Source: Halomarina oriensis (GTDB lineage Archaea; Halobacteriota; Halobacteria; Halobacteriales; Haloarculaceae). Taken from it: DNA of 64,000 bases. The translations under genes and the position numbers were made by a program. Within the stretch, counting starts at the first letter, position 1; every line of letters starts with the position of its first letter. The notes under the pieces were generated by a model. It saw only the letters and a program-made list of their open reading frames with translations, had not been told where the DNA came from and searched no databases. The DNA lies in assembly GCF_009791395.1 (NCBI RefSeq), contig NZ_WSZK01000030.1, forward strand, positions 1 to 64,000. The letters run 5' to 3'. Of this stretch, positions 16,607 through 25,014 are shown in pieces.

Positions 16607-17956
16607 ATGCAACAGGTGGACGTAGCCATCGTCGGCGGTGGTCCCGCCGGCACGTCGGCGGCCCACGCCGCGGCCAGTGCCGGTGCCGAGGCGGTGGTCG
16701 TCGAGAAGGGCGTCCCCCGCGCGGACCGCGAGGGACTCGGTCCCGACTCGACGGACGCGGCGGGCATCCTCGACTACTGGGTCGACATCATGGCCCTCGA
16801 CGAACCGGTCCCCGAGTGGGTGAAAGCACGCGAACTCCACGCGGCGGAGTTCCTCGGCCCGAACGAGTCGGTGACACTCGAATCGACCGGACAGGAGTCG
16901 ACGTACCCGAACTTCGGGTTCACGATGCACCGCTCGAAGTTCGACGACTGGCTTCGCCAGCGTGCCGAGGACGCCGGCGCGGAGTACCGCGTCGGTAACG
17001 GCGTCCGCGAGGTGGAGACGGACTTCGGGGGGCCGACCCACACCCTCGTACTCCGTGACGGGAGCGAGATTCGGGCCGACCACCTGATCCTCGCGGACGG
17101 CCCGCAACGAACGGTCACGAACCGCGTGCTCGACCCGCTGCTCCCACACGGGACGGTCGACAAACTCGCCTCGACGAAGGCCAACCACATCGCGTACCAG
17201 GAGTACCGCGAGTTCCCGGCCGAGGCGTTCGAGGAGGACCGTATCAAGTTCTGGTGGGGTGTCATGCCCGGCCACACCGCCTACCCGTGGGTGTTCCCCA
17301 ACGACGGCACCGTCGCACGCGTCGGCTTGACGATGCCCATCGGGATGGACCTCTCGACGGTCCCGAACCGCGACCACTACAAACTGCTGCGTCCCGAGGA
17401 CTCTCGCATCCCACAGGGGAAGGTCTACATCGAGCGCCTGTTCGAGCTGGCCTACCCGGAGTACGACCTCGAGGAGTTCCCGCTGGTCACCGACCGCGGC
17501 AAGCAGAACGGGACCGAGACGTACCCCATCTCCTCGACGATGCCCATCGACTCGCCGACGGTGGCGAACGTCGCCGTCACCGGCGGCGCGATGGGGGCGA
17601 CCAGCGCGTTCCACGAGGGCGGCGACCACGTCGCCGTCCGAACGGGTGCCATCGCGGGCCGGATGGCCGCCAACGACACGATGCGGGCGTACAACAGCGA
17701 GTGGAAACACGCTATCGGCGACGAGGTGGTCCGGAACCTCGCGTTCGCCGAACTCGCCCGTGGTCTCGGCCCCGCCGACTGGGACCGCGAGTTCGCCACC
17801 GCGAGCGCCGTCGTCGACCGGGGCAGGGGCTTCCAGCTCCGGAACTCGGTGAAAGCCGGCCTCTCGGGGCTGAGCCTCTTCGGTCGGTACTACCGCCAGC
17901 GCCGTCGCTTCCGCAAGGAGTTCGTCCAGATTCACGAAGACGAGTACGCCGTCTGA
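16607..17956 (+). CDS. geranylgeranyl reductase-like FAD-dependent oxidoreductase
   Basis: A 449-residue flavoprotein of the geranylgeranyl reductase family. The N-terminal dinucleotide motif AIVGGGPAGTSAAHAA is present. A mid-chain segment around GVMPGHTAYPWVFPNDG and the second FAD-binding region (VAVTGGAMGATSAFHEGG) also fit. In archaea such enzymes saturate isoprenoid chains of membrane lipids or quinones. The ATG at 16607 follows a TTAAG box by about 28 nt, consistent with a leaderless start. Confidence 0.85.
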   Translation: MQQVDVAIVGGGPAGTSAAHAAASAGAEAVVVEKGVPRADREGLGPDSTDAAGILDYWVDIMALDEPVPEWVKARELHAAEFLGPNESVTLESTGQESTYPNFGFTMHRSKFDDWLRQRAEDAGAEYRVGNGVREVETDFGGPTHTLVLRDGSEIRADHLILADGPQRTVTNRVLDPLLPHGTVDKLASTKANHIAYQEYREFPAEAFEEDRIKFWWGVMPGHTAYPWVFPNDGTVARVGLTMPIGMDLSTVPNRDHYKLLRPEDSRIPQGKVYIERLFELAYPEYDLEEFPLVTDRGKQNGTETYPISSTMPIDSPTVANVAVTGGAMGATSAFHEGGDHVAVRTGAIAGRMAANDTMRAYNSEWKHAIGDEVVRNLAFAELARGLGPADWDREFATASAVVDRGRGFQLRNSVKAGLSGLSLFGRYYRQRRRFRKEFVQIHEDEYAV

Positions 17957-18134
17957 CTCGGCGTGATGCGAACGTAGACAGGCTTTTCCGCTCGACTCGT
18001 CAACTCCTTCGTGCGTGCCTTTAGTCCTCGCCCCGAGACCCGCATCGCGGGACCGTGACGGTGCGACGAACCCGGGCACGCGACACGGGTCGCGACCGAC
18101 CGCGCGTCTCGCAGGCGTCACCAGCGATGTTCGG

Positions 18135-18255
18135 GGGTCCATCGGACCCTCGCGACCGGTCTCTCGATAGGGACCACTACTGAGAAGCCACACCGTGGCT
18201 TCGCGCCGAGGCGGTTCCACCGCCTCGGCATTCCGGGCGTCCTGGCGGACGCCCG
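18135..18255. other. run of four perfect hairpins in a gene-free convergent interval
   Basis: The interval 17957-18353 has no credible gene. It holds consecutive perfect stems: 18135-18149 (6 bp, loop ATC), 18184-18202 (8 bp, GAAGCCAC/GTGGCTTC), 18205-18229 (11 bp, loop TCC) and 18234-18255 (9 bp, loop TGGC). A further CCCGC/GCGGG stem lies at 18039-18051. A CCTTTAG box at 18019-18024 could promote a rightward transcript through them. Either a structured RNA or a bidirectional terminator region fits. I saw no RNase P or SRP RNA signature. Confidence 0.5.
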
Positions 18256-18353
18256 CGCGCCCGGCACGAGGGTTTCCCGACCGACGCGGCACGCCGCCCC
18301 GGGATGAGGTCGGACGTTAGTGTTCCGGGCGACATCACCACCCCGGAGACGAA

Positions 18354-19640
18354 TCACTCGTCTGCGACGCCGTGAACCCACTCCGAGAGGTCGGCGACCA
18401 CGTCCTCGGCGACGTTCCCACCGAAGTAGAGACTCGTCGGCCACGTCGGCGCGTACCCCGACTGGAAGAAGTGGTCGAGACCCTCGTAGCACTCGACGCG
18501 ACTGCCCTCCGGGAGGTCGGCGTCGCGCCACGCCTCGAACTCGCTCCGAAGCCACGCGGCGAGTTCCGGTTGTGCGTCCTCGTCCGCACGGCAGGTCTTC
18601 CCGACGAACGTCGGTCGACCGAACGCCCTCGCGGTGGCGACGGGGTCGTACTCGGCGACGCTCCGGTGCCACGTCCCTGGCTGTCCCCAGATGGTCTCGT
18701 CGTCCTCGTAGTCGCCCGCCGCGAGGCGTCGGGCCGTCTCGCGGTCGGCGTCGAGTCGGGCCCGCTGTTCCTCGTCGAGGTCACCCTCGGGGTCGAACTC
18801 GTAGCGAACGATGTCGACGTCGTCGGGGCCGAAGACGGGGTCGGCGCGACCGTCGAGGACCACGACGCCCGCGGCGTCGCCGTGTCGGGCCGCGATACGT
18901 GGTGCGGCCGTTCCGCCCTGGCTGTGCCCCGCGACGAACGGCGCGTCGGCACGGACCTCGGGGGCGGCGGCGAGTTCGGCCAGCGCGGCGACGGCGTCGT
19001 CGGTGACGACCCGGTCGAGCGTGCGGTCGGCGTCCGGAACCTCGTGGTCGAGCAGTCGGCTCTCGTACCGGAGTGTGGCGACACTGGCGCTCGCCAGACC
19101 CTGCGCGAAGTCACGGAGGAGCCTCGAAGCGCCGTCTCCGCCGTCCGGGTCGTAGACGCCTGCACCGTGGACGAGCAGGAGGCCCGGGAACGGGCCGTCA
19201 CCGTTCGGGACCGTCAGCACGCCACCGAGGTCGACGTCGCCGGCGTCGACGGTCACGTCGCGTTCCTCGAACGCCTCGGGGTCGACGTACGCGGGTCGCC
19301 GGTACTCGGGGTCGAACGCGAAGCCGGCGACACCGTCCTCGTCGGTCGGTATCGTCGCCGACTCCGTCCCCTCGTCGAAGGTGAGGGTGACCGTCGCCAC
19401 CGCGCCGTCGACGCTGGTCTCGCCGACCCCGTCCGGTGGACCGTACTGTCCGTAGAGCCCCCACCAGTACGCTTCGAGGGCGTCCGTGGCGTCCATCTCG
19501 TCGTCCGCGAACCCCTCGGGAAACGACTCGACGACCGCCGTGCGACCGGCCGGGGAGAGCATCGCGGCCGCCTCCTCGAACGACTCGTCGAGGAACCGTT
19601 CGGCGAAGGTCGGTGGGAGCGTGTCCGCTGTGGGTGCCAT
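18354..19640 (-). CDS. alpha/beta hydrolase with N-terminal DUF3887-like domain
   Basis: A 428-residue protein. Residues 10-105 resemble the DUF3887 ligand-binding-like domain (FAERFLDESFEEAAAMLSP). The remainder is an alpha/beta hydrolase with oxyanion segment LLLVHGAGVYDPDGG, nucleophile elbow GHSQGG (Ser) and a terminal His in GLDHFF. This two-domain layout is known from prokaryotic esterase-like proteins. No signal peptide or lipobox is visible, so it is probably cytoplasmic. The natural substrate is unknown. Confidence 0.85.
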   Translation of the reverse strand: MAPTADTLPPTFAERFLDESFEEAAAMLSPAGRTAVVESFPEGFADDEMDATDALEAYWWGLYGQYGPPDGVGETSVDGAVATVTLTFDEGTESATIPTDEDGVAGFAFDPEYRRPAYVDPEAFEERDVTVDAGDVDLGGVLTVPNGDGPFPGLLLVHGAGVYDPDGGDGASRLLRDFAQGLASASVATLRYESRLLDHEVPDADRTLDRVVTDDAVAALAELAAAPEVRADAPFVAGHSQGGTAAPRIAARHGDAAGVVVLDGRADPVFGPDDVDIVRYEFDPEGDLDEEQRARLDADRETARRLAAGDYEDDETIWGQPGTWHRSVAEYDPVATARAFGRPTFVGKTCRADEDAQPELAAWLRSEFEAWRDADLPEGSRVECYEGLDHFFQSGYAPTWPTSLYFGGNVAEDVVADLSEWVHGVADE

Positions 19641-19712
19641 GGCGGTGGTCGTACGACGGACCGAGTCGTTGTAGCTGTCCGGGGTCGGCTCCGTGGTGTG
19701 AGGCGGCGGCCG

Positions 19713-20099
19713 TCACTCCGGCGCGACGATGTCCCGAATCGCCTCGCCGGTCCCCTCCGCGACCCACCGCTCGACGATTTCGCCGTCCTCGAAGCGGTAC
19801 CACGTCAGGCCGCTGTCGAGCGCCACCTCCTCGCCGGTGACGGCGTGCGTGCCGGACCACGAGTAGCGTGCGCCCACCTCGTCGCCCTCGGCGATGGCGT
19901 TCTCGATGGTGACGGTGAGGTCGGGAATCGCCTCCCAGACGGTGTGGTAGAACGTCCGGAGTTCCGCCAGACCGTCGACGTCCGCTCCGTGGAGGACGAG
20001 GTCGTCGCTGTAGCTGTCGAGATACCGGTCTCGCGTCTCGGGGTCGTTGTGGTTCTCGATGGACTCTCGGAGGGTTTCGAGGTTCGACTCGGCGCTCAT
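19713..20099 (-). CDS. SnoaL-like / ester cyclase family protein (NTF2 fold)
   Basis: A 128-residue NTF2-fold protein. The pattern ETLRESIENHNDPETRDRYL, then GLAELRTFYHTVWEAIPDLT, and a final FEDGEIVERWVAEGTGEAI is typical of SnoaL-like polyketide cyclases. Most environmental members have no known substrate. It is separated from the upstream hydrolase gene by 72 nt on the same strand. Confidence 0.8.
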   Translation of the reverse strand: MSAESNLETLRESIENHNDPETRDRYLDSYSDDLVLHGADVDGLAELRTFYHTVWEAIPDLTVTIENAIAEGDEVGARYSWSGTHAVTGEEVALDSGLTWYRFEDGEIVERWVAEGTGEAIRDIVAPE

Positions 20100-20156
20100 G
20101 GTCGTGAGACCGTACCACGGGTGAAAAGCGTTCGTCCGCTCGCGGGGCTTGGGCGG

Positions 20157-21233
20157 CTACACCGCCTCCAGCGAGTCGACCAGCGAGCGGAACGCCGCGC
20201 CGTCGAGGGACTGTGACGCGCCCGCCCAGACGCCGTATCGGACGTCACCCTCGGTCCAGAGCGCCTCCCACGCCCCGTTGTCCTCGTCGAGCGCACCGAC
20301 GTGGACGGTCGTTCCGCGGCGACCGACCGCCGTGCGGGTCTCTGCGGACTGGTCGGCCGGTTCGGGCGGGAGCGTGGGAGCGAGCGGACTGTCGGCGGAC
20401 GTGGCCGTCAGCCAGAGGTGGTCGGTCCCGTTCTCTCGGTGACGGAAGACGGCCTCGACGGCGTCGTGCTCCGGGAACGCCACGGCCGAGTCGAAGACGT
20501 AACGCTCGCCCGGTGGCTGGAGGGTCTCGACCGGGTCGTCGCCGACGAGTGAGACGAGCGACCGTGGGTCGCTCCCGTCGTACGGTCGTTCCGGACTGTG
20601 GTTCCAGACCCCGTGGGGGACGCTCGGTGGGCGACACTGGTACCGCACCCAGTAGCTCAACTGGTGGAACGGGACGCCACGAACGACGGCGGCCGTCGCC
20701 GGAGCCGCCGGCAGCAGTCCCGAGAGTAGCCGCCGGAGCTCTCCGTCGTCGAAGACGCCGTCCTCGACGGAGAGTTCGAGCTGTGTCCGGTCGCGCTGGA
20801 CACAGGCCCCACGATTGTCCTTGTAGTCGGTGCCGAGCCATCCGACCGTGCCGGCGCAGTCGAACGGTTCGGGCCGTCGGGTCCGCCACAGCGGGGCGAT
20901 ACTGGCGGCGGGCGGTGCCCAGTCGTAGCAGAACTGCTTGAGTCGAACCCGCCGACCGTCACCGGTGACGACGACCCGAACGCTCGACGGGTTCCCCTCA
21001 CTCCACGGGGTCTGTCCGACCTCCTCGGTGTCGACACCGTCCGGTCGTCCGGGTGGTCGTTCCGGCCGGGCGGTGACCGTCTCGACCCGGCAGTCCTCGG
21101 GGAGCCACGTCGGGTCGAACACGACGAAGTTCGCCATCGACTGTGCGTCCTCTGGCGTCGTCTCAACGGGCGGTCGCAGTTCGTCGTCGTCGCCGAGGCG
21201 AGCCGAGGGGTCGGCTACACGCCACGCGTTCAT
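20157..21233 (-). CDS. uncharacterised haloarchaeal protein
   Basis: A 358-residue soluble protein that I do not recognise. It has no signal peptide or membrane segment. It begins MNAWRVADPSARL; other landmarks are VVFDPTWLPEDCRVETVTA, the segment RVRLKQFCYDWAPPAAS and YWVRYQCRPPSVPHGVW. The start at 21233 is the first ATG before recognisable protein-like sequence; the frame continues open upstream but reads like non-coding sequence. It runs in the same direction as the two genes to its left. Confidence 0.65.
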   Translation of the reverse strand: MNAWRVADPSARLGDDDELRPPVETTPEDAQSMANFVVFDPTWLPEDCRVETVTARPERPPGRPDGVDTEEVGQTPWSEGNPSSVRVVVTGDGRRVRLKQFCYDWAPPAASIAPLWRTRRPEPFDCAGTVGWLGTDYKDNRGACVQRDRTQLELSVEDGVFDDGELRRLLSGLLPAAPATAAVVRGVPFHQLSYWVRYQCRPPSVPHGVWNHSPERPYDGSDPRSLVSLVGDDPVETLQPPGERYVFDSAVAFPEHDAVEAVFRHRENGTDHLWLTATSADSPLAPTLPPEPADQSAETRTAVGRRGTTVHVGALDEDNGAWEALWTEGDVRYGVWAGASQSLDGAAFRSLVDSLEAV

Positions 21234-21363
21234 CGTCTCACCTCTCGGCGGCGGCCGTCGCCCTCGTCGGGCCGCCGCAGTCGTGAGCGAGACCGGCCGG
21301 GTGCAGCGGGTTCCTCCATACCGCTTCTGGTGTCCCCCGACCCAAAACGGTTCTCTGAAACGT

Positions 21364-21377
21364 GTTTTTGGAAAAAC
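21364..21377. other. 14-bp AT-rich palindrome in an intergenic region
   Basis: GTTTTT and AAAAAC arms flank GG in a divergent interval (21234-21461). This AT-rich patch stands out from the surrounding high G+C and could be an operator or part of a promoter for either side. Confidence 0.25.
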
Positions 21378-21461
21378 TCTGACACGACGTCCGGGGCCGC
21401 TCCGAGGTGGTCGGAGGGACGAAGCGCATCGCTCATAACGACCGGTCGCCCAGTCTCGGGT

Positions 21462-21671
21462 GTGCGTCACCAGACCTACGGTAAACTCGCCGTCCTCGCG
21501 TTCGGTCTGATACTGGTGAGCTTCGTCGTCCTCGGGACGACCCGTGGGTTCGTCGGCTTCCGTACTGCACGGCTGCTCGCAGCGCCGACGACGCTCCTCG
21601 CGGTGTGCCTCGTCGTGTTCCTGTTCGTCCGCGGTCTCTTGGCGTGGACGGGGCTCGCGGAGCTCGAATAA
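21462..21671 (+). CDS. small two-TM membrane protein
   Basis: A 69-residue membrane protein with two hydrophobic helices (LAVLAFGLILVSFVVLG and LAAPTTLLAVCLVVFLFV). The GTG at 21462 was chosen because a CTCATAAC box lies about 28 nt upstream, giving a leaderless start. Upstream in-frame sequence does not look coding. Function unknown. Confidence 0.6.
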   Translation: MRHQTYGKLAVLAFGLILVSFVVLGTTRGFVGFRTARLLAAPTTLLAVCLVVFLFVRGLLAWTGLAELE

Positions 21672-21769
21672 ACGCCGACCTAACGCCCCGGCACCGTCAC
21701 ACACCGAGTATCAAAACCCCGTTTGAGCCTTCAGAAGAGGTTTAGTTACGTGAACGGTAGGAGCGAGTA

Positions 21770-22579
21770 ATGAGCCTGCTGCCGCTCCGTGGTGAGTCCA
21801 CGGCCGACCCGGACGAGCCGCGGGTGGTCGGGCTGGCCGGCGACGAAGCCGACGAGACGTTCGAGGTGCTCTCCTCGGGAACGACCCGGAAGGTGCTCGC
21901 GGCGCTCTACGAACAGCCCTCGACGCCCTCGGAGGTGCGCGACCAGATCGGCACGTCCCTCCAGAACGTCCACTACCACCTCGGAAAGCTCGAGGACGCC
22001 GACCTCATCGAACCGGCCGGCGTCGGCTACTCCGAGAAGGGCACCGAGATGACCGTCTACGCGCCGACCAGCGAGGCTATCGTCCTGTTCGCCGGTCGGC
22101 GGGACGACCGCTCGCGGCTCCGCTCGATGCTCTCGCGGGTGTTCGGCGTCGTGCTGGCGCTCGGCGTCGCCACGGCCGCGCTCCGGTGGTTCGTCCAGAG
22201 CCAGACCGGCGGCGCGGCGTTCGACAGCGCCGAGTCCGGCGGCGGCGCGGCCAGCAGTCAGGAGGGTGCGGACGGCGAGGCGGGCGGCGCGAGCGGTGCG
22301 TCGGGCGACGCCGACACCGGTGGCGGAGCGGCGGCCGAGACCGACGGCGTCTCCATCGCCGCGACCGAGGAGCCGTCGGCGGCGGACGTGGCGACGGACG
22401 GCGGCGTCGAGGCGACCACGCAGGGCGCGGAGCGGGCGACCGACGCGGCCGCCGGTGGCTCCGAGACGGTCGTCCAGCAGGCGGCCGACGTCCTCGCGGG
22501 CGACCCCGCACTCGCCTTCCTCCTCGGCGGCCTGTTCGTCCTCCTCGCGGTCGGTCTCGTCTGGTACACGACGCGTTGA
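21770..22579 (+). CDS. membrane-anchored winged-helix (ArsR-like) regulator
   Basis: A 269-residue protein. Residues 20-105 form an ArsR-type winged helix (TTRKVLAALYEQPSTPSEVR, then SLQNVHYHLGKLEDADLIEP). A hydrophobic helix lies near 125-143 (FGVVLALGVATAALRWFV). A long Gly/Ala/Ser/Glu linker runs from about 150 to 240, and a second TM helix ends the chain (LAFLLGGLFVLLAVGLVWY). DNA-binding domain and membrane helices in one chain suggest a membrane-tethered sensor-regulator. A GGTTTAGTTAC box lies about 28 nt upstream of the ATG. Confidence 0.82.
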   Translation: MSLLPLRGESTADPDEPRVVGLAGDEADETFEVLSSGTTRKVLAALYEQPSTPSEVRDQIGTSLQNVHYHLGKLEDADLIEPAGVGYSEKGTEMTVYAPTSEAIVLFAGRRDDRSRLRSMLSRVFGVVLALGVATAALRWFVQSQTGGAAFDSAESGGGAASSQEGADGEAGGASGASGDADTGGGAAAETDGVSIAATEEPSAADVATDGGVEATTQGAERATDAAAGGSETVVQQAADVLAGDPALAFLLGGLFVLLAVGLVWYTTR

Positions 22580-22662
22580 GCGGGTCGCGTGCCGTGTCGG
22601 CCGGACCGCCGTTCGGCGGACGGCTTGGAAACGCTCTTTCCGCTCTCCCTCGAAGCGACGGC

Positions 22663-23940
22663 ATGGACGTCCGTGACATCGCAACGCTCGGCCCGGACGA
22701 GCGTCGCGCCATCTTCGAACGGGACTCGGGAGTCGGCGACGCGAGCGAGGTGGCCGCGGAGGTCGTCGGCCGCGTCAGGAGCGAAGGCGACGTCGCCCTG
22801 CGTGACTACGCCCGCGAGTTCGACGACGTGGAGGTCGGCAACCTCGACGTGACCGACGCGGCAGAACGCGCCTACGAGGAACTGGACGACGAGATGCGTG
22901 AGCACGTCGAACACGCGGCCACCAACGTCCGTGCGTTCCACGAGGCACAACTCCCCGAGGACTGGCGCGAGGAGTTCTCGCCGGGGCGGGAGTTGGGTCG
23001 TCGGTTCCGTCCCATCGAGCGCGTCGGCGCGTACGTCCCCGGCGGCGCGGCCGCCTACCCCTCCAGCGCGCTGATGACCGTCCTCCCGGCGAAGGTGGCG
23101 GGCGTCCCACACGTCGCCGTCTGCACGCCCCCCGCCGAGGAGTTGAACCCCGTCACCCTCGCGGCGCTCCACGTCGCGGGTGCGGACGCCGTCTACCAGG
23201 TCGGCGGTGCGCAGGCCGTCGCGGCGCTGGCGTACGGAACGGAGACGGTGTCGGCCGTCAAGAAGGTCGTCGGCCCCGGCAACCGGTTCGTCACGGCAGC
23301 GAAGGCCGCCGTGCGGGGCGACGTCGCCATCGACTTCCTCGCCGGACCCTCGGAGGTGGCCGTCCTCGCCGATTCGAGCGCCGACGCCGACCTCGTCGCG
23401 GCGGAACTCGTCGCGCAGGCCGAACACGACCCGAACGCCTCCGTCGTCGCGGCGACGGACGACGCGGCCCTCGCCGAGGCCATCGCGGAGGCCTGTGACC
23501 GACAGGCCGGCGAGCGCGAGCGCGAGGAGACCATCCGCGAAGCGCTCGAAGGCGACGCCAGCGGGGTCTTCCGCGGGCGGTCGATGCCCGAGGCCGTGCT
23601 GTTCGTCGAGGAGTACGCCGCCGAGCACGTGGCCATCCACGCCGAGAACGACGAGGAACTGCTCGACCGCATCACGAACGCCGGGAGCGTCTTCCTCGGT
23701 CCGGAGACGCCCGTCGCCGCGGGCGACTACGCGAGCGGGACGAACCACGTCCTCCCGACGAACGGCGGTCCGCGGGTGACCGGTGGGCTCTCCGTCGACA
23801 CGTTCGTGCGCTCGACGACCGTCCAGCGACTCTCCCACGAGGCGCTCGGCGACCTGCGCGAGACGGTGACGGCGCTGGCTCGTGCGGAGGGACTGGAAGC
23901 GCACGCCGAGAGCGTCGAGAAGCGGTTCTCCGGGGAGTAG
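22663..23940 (+). CDS. hisD: histidinol dehydrogenase
   Basis: A 425-residue HisD, catalysing the last two NAD-dependent oxidations of histidine synthesis (histidinol to histidine). Clear motifs are ERVGAYVPGGAAAYPSSALM, VVGPGNRFVTAAKAAV, IDFLAGPSEVAVLAD, AQAEHDPNA and the C-terminal TFVRSTTVQRLS. Zn-ligand region residues (EYAAEHVAIH) are present. The first ATG at 22663 gives normal family length. No other his gene is adjacent, so the pathway genes are scattered. Confidence 0.96.
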   Translation: MDVRDIATLGPDERRAIFERDSGVGDASEVAAEVVGRVRSEGDVALRDYAREFDDVEVGNLDVTDAAERAYEELDDEMREHVEHAATNVRAFHEAQLPEDWREEFSPGRELGRRFRPIERVGAYVPGGAAAYPSSALMTVLPAKVAGVPHVAVCTPPAEELNPVTLAALHVAGADAVYQVGGAQAVAALAYGTETVSAVKKVVGPGNRFVTAAKAAVRGDVAIDFLAGPSEVAVLADSSADADLVAAELVAQAEHDPNASVVAATDDAALAEAIAEACDRQAGEREREETIREALEGDASGVFRGRSMPEAVLFVEEYAAEHVAIHAENDEELLDRITNAGSVFLGPETPVAAGDYASGTNHVLPTNGGPRVTGGLSVDTFVRSTTVQRLSHEALGDLRETVTALARAEGLEAHAESVEKRFSGE

Positions 23941-24096
23941 GAGCTGAATCCATGCGGTTTCACAATCTGCCGACGAGGTTATCCACCGCCGTAGCGAACG
24001 GAACGCTCAGCGTGGTTGCTGCTCGTCGGTGAACGACTGTCCGCTGCGCGATAGGATTAAGCTGTCATCTCGCCATTCACTGCACGGAGATACACT

Positions 24097-24552
24097 GTGA
24101 AAGCATCCGCCACCATCGACGTCGAGAGGCCGATAGCCGACGTGTGGGCGTTCGTCGCGGACGTCGAGAACATGGACGAGTGGGTCGTCGGGTCCAGCGA
24201 CACCCACCGCGTCGGCCACGAGGAGGGCGTCGGCGCACGCTACGAGAGCCAGTACAGCTACGGCGGGCGCACGTCGCCCATGGTGTACGAGGTGTCCGCG
24301 TACGAGCCAGAACACCTGTACGGCATCCGGTCGGTCGAGGGGCCGTTCCCGTTCGAGGGGGAACTGACGCTCGCAGAGACGCCGACGGGAACCCGCGTGA
24401 CCAACACCATCGACGCCGGGTCGGACAGTCGCACGACGACGGTGATGTTCACGCTGTTCCGACCGCTTACACGCCGTCTGATGGCACGCCGACTCCACGA
24501 GGAACTGGAGACGCTGAAGGAGGAGTTGGAAGCGGACCCCGTTCCGGCGTGA
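24097..24552 (+). CDS. SRPBCC family protein
   Basis: A 151-residue START/Bet v1-like protein (SRPBCC, CoxG/polyketide-cyclase-like). It begins with the usual strand ATIDVERPIADVWAFVADVE followed by NMDEWVVGS, and ends with a long helix (RRLHEELETLKEELEA). The GTG at 24097 is supported by GGAG 8 nt upstream, an uncommon clear ribosome-binding site in this window, and by an ATTAAG box about 37 nt upstream. Ligand unknown. Confidence 0.82.
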   Translation: MKASATIDVERPIADVWAFVADVENMDEWVVGSSDTHRVGHEEGVGARYESQYSYGGRTSPMVYEVSAYEPEHLYGIRSVEGPFPFEGELTLAETPTGTRVTNTIDAGSDSRTTTVMFTLFRPLTRRLMARRLHEELETLKEELEADPVPA

Positions 24553-24609
24553 GGAACTGTCAGCATCGCCGGCGTCAGGCTTACGACCCTTCACCCGGTA
24601 CTGTTCAGC

Positions 24610-24966
24610 ATGAGTAGCACGTCCGCCGAGAGCGACGCCGTGGTGGTGACCGAGTCGGCCGCGGACAAGGCCCTCGACCTGCTGTCGGGCGAGGGGTTGG
24701 ACACGGACGTGGCCGGGCTTCGGCTGTTCGTCCAGCAGGGGGGCTGTGCGGGGCTCTCCTACGGCATGCGCTTCGACGACGAACCCGAAGACGGCGACAG
24801 CATCACCGAACACCACGGCCTCCGCGTGTTCGTCGACTCCTCCAGCAAGCGCTACGTCGAGGGGTCGACCCTCGACTTCGAGGACGGCCTCCAGGGCGCG
24901 GGCTTCCACGTCGAGAACCCGAACGCCGAGAGCGAGTGTGGCTGTGGCGAGTCGTTCCGAACCTGA
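24610..24966 (+). CDS. HesB/IscA family iron-sulfur carrier
   Basis: A 118-residue A-type Fe-S carrier that passes clusters to apo-proteins. The three conserved cysteines are visible in QQGGCAGLSYGM and in the C-terminal ECGCGESF. The usual DSSSKRYVEGSTLDFED segment lies between them. ErpA/IscA-type subgrouping cannot be settled by eye. It stands alone, without Suf genes nearby. Confidence 0.92.
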   Translation: MSSTSAESDAVVVTESAADKALDLLSGEGLDTDVAGLRLFVQQGGCAGLSYGMRFDDEPEDGDSITEHHGLRVFVDSSSKRYVEGSTLDFEDGLQGAGFHVENPNAESECGCGESFRT

Positions 24967-25014
24967 TCTGACCGTCGGGTGACGCTTTTTTACTCGGCGT
25001 ACCGAGAGCCGGGT

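Noticed and set aside
18008-18300. RNase P RNA or SRP 7S RNA
   Set aside because: The length and structure prompted the idea, but the conserved core sequences of these RNAs were not seen on either strand.
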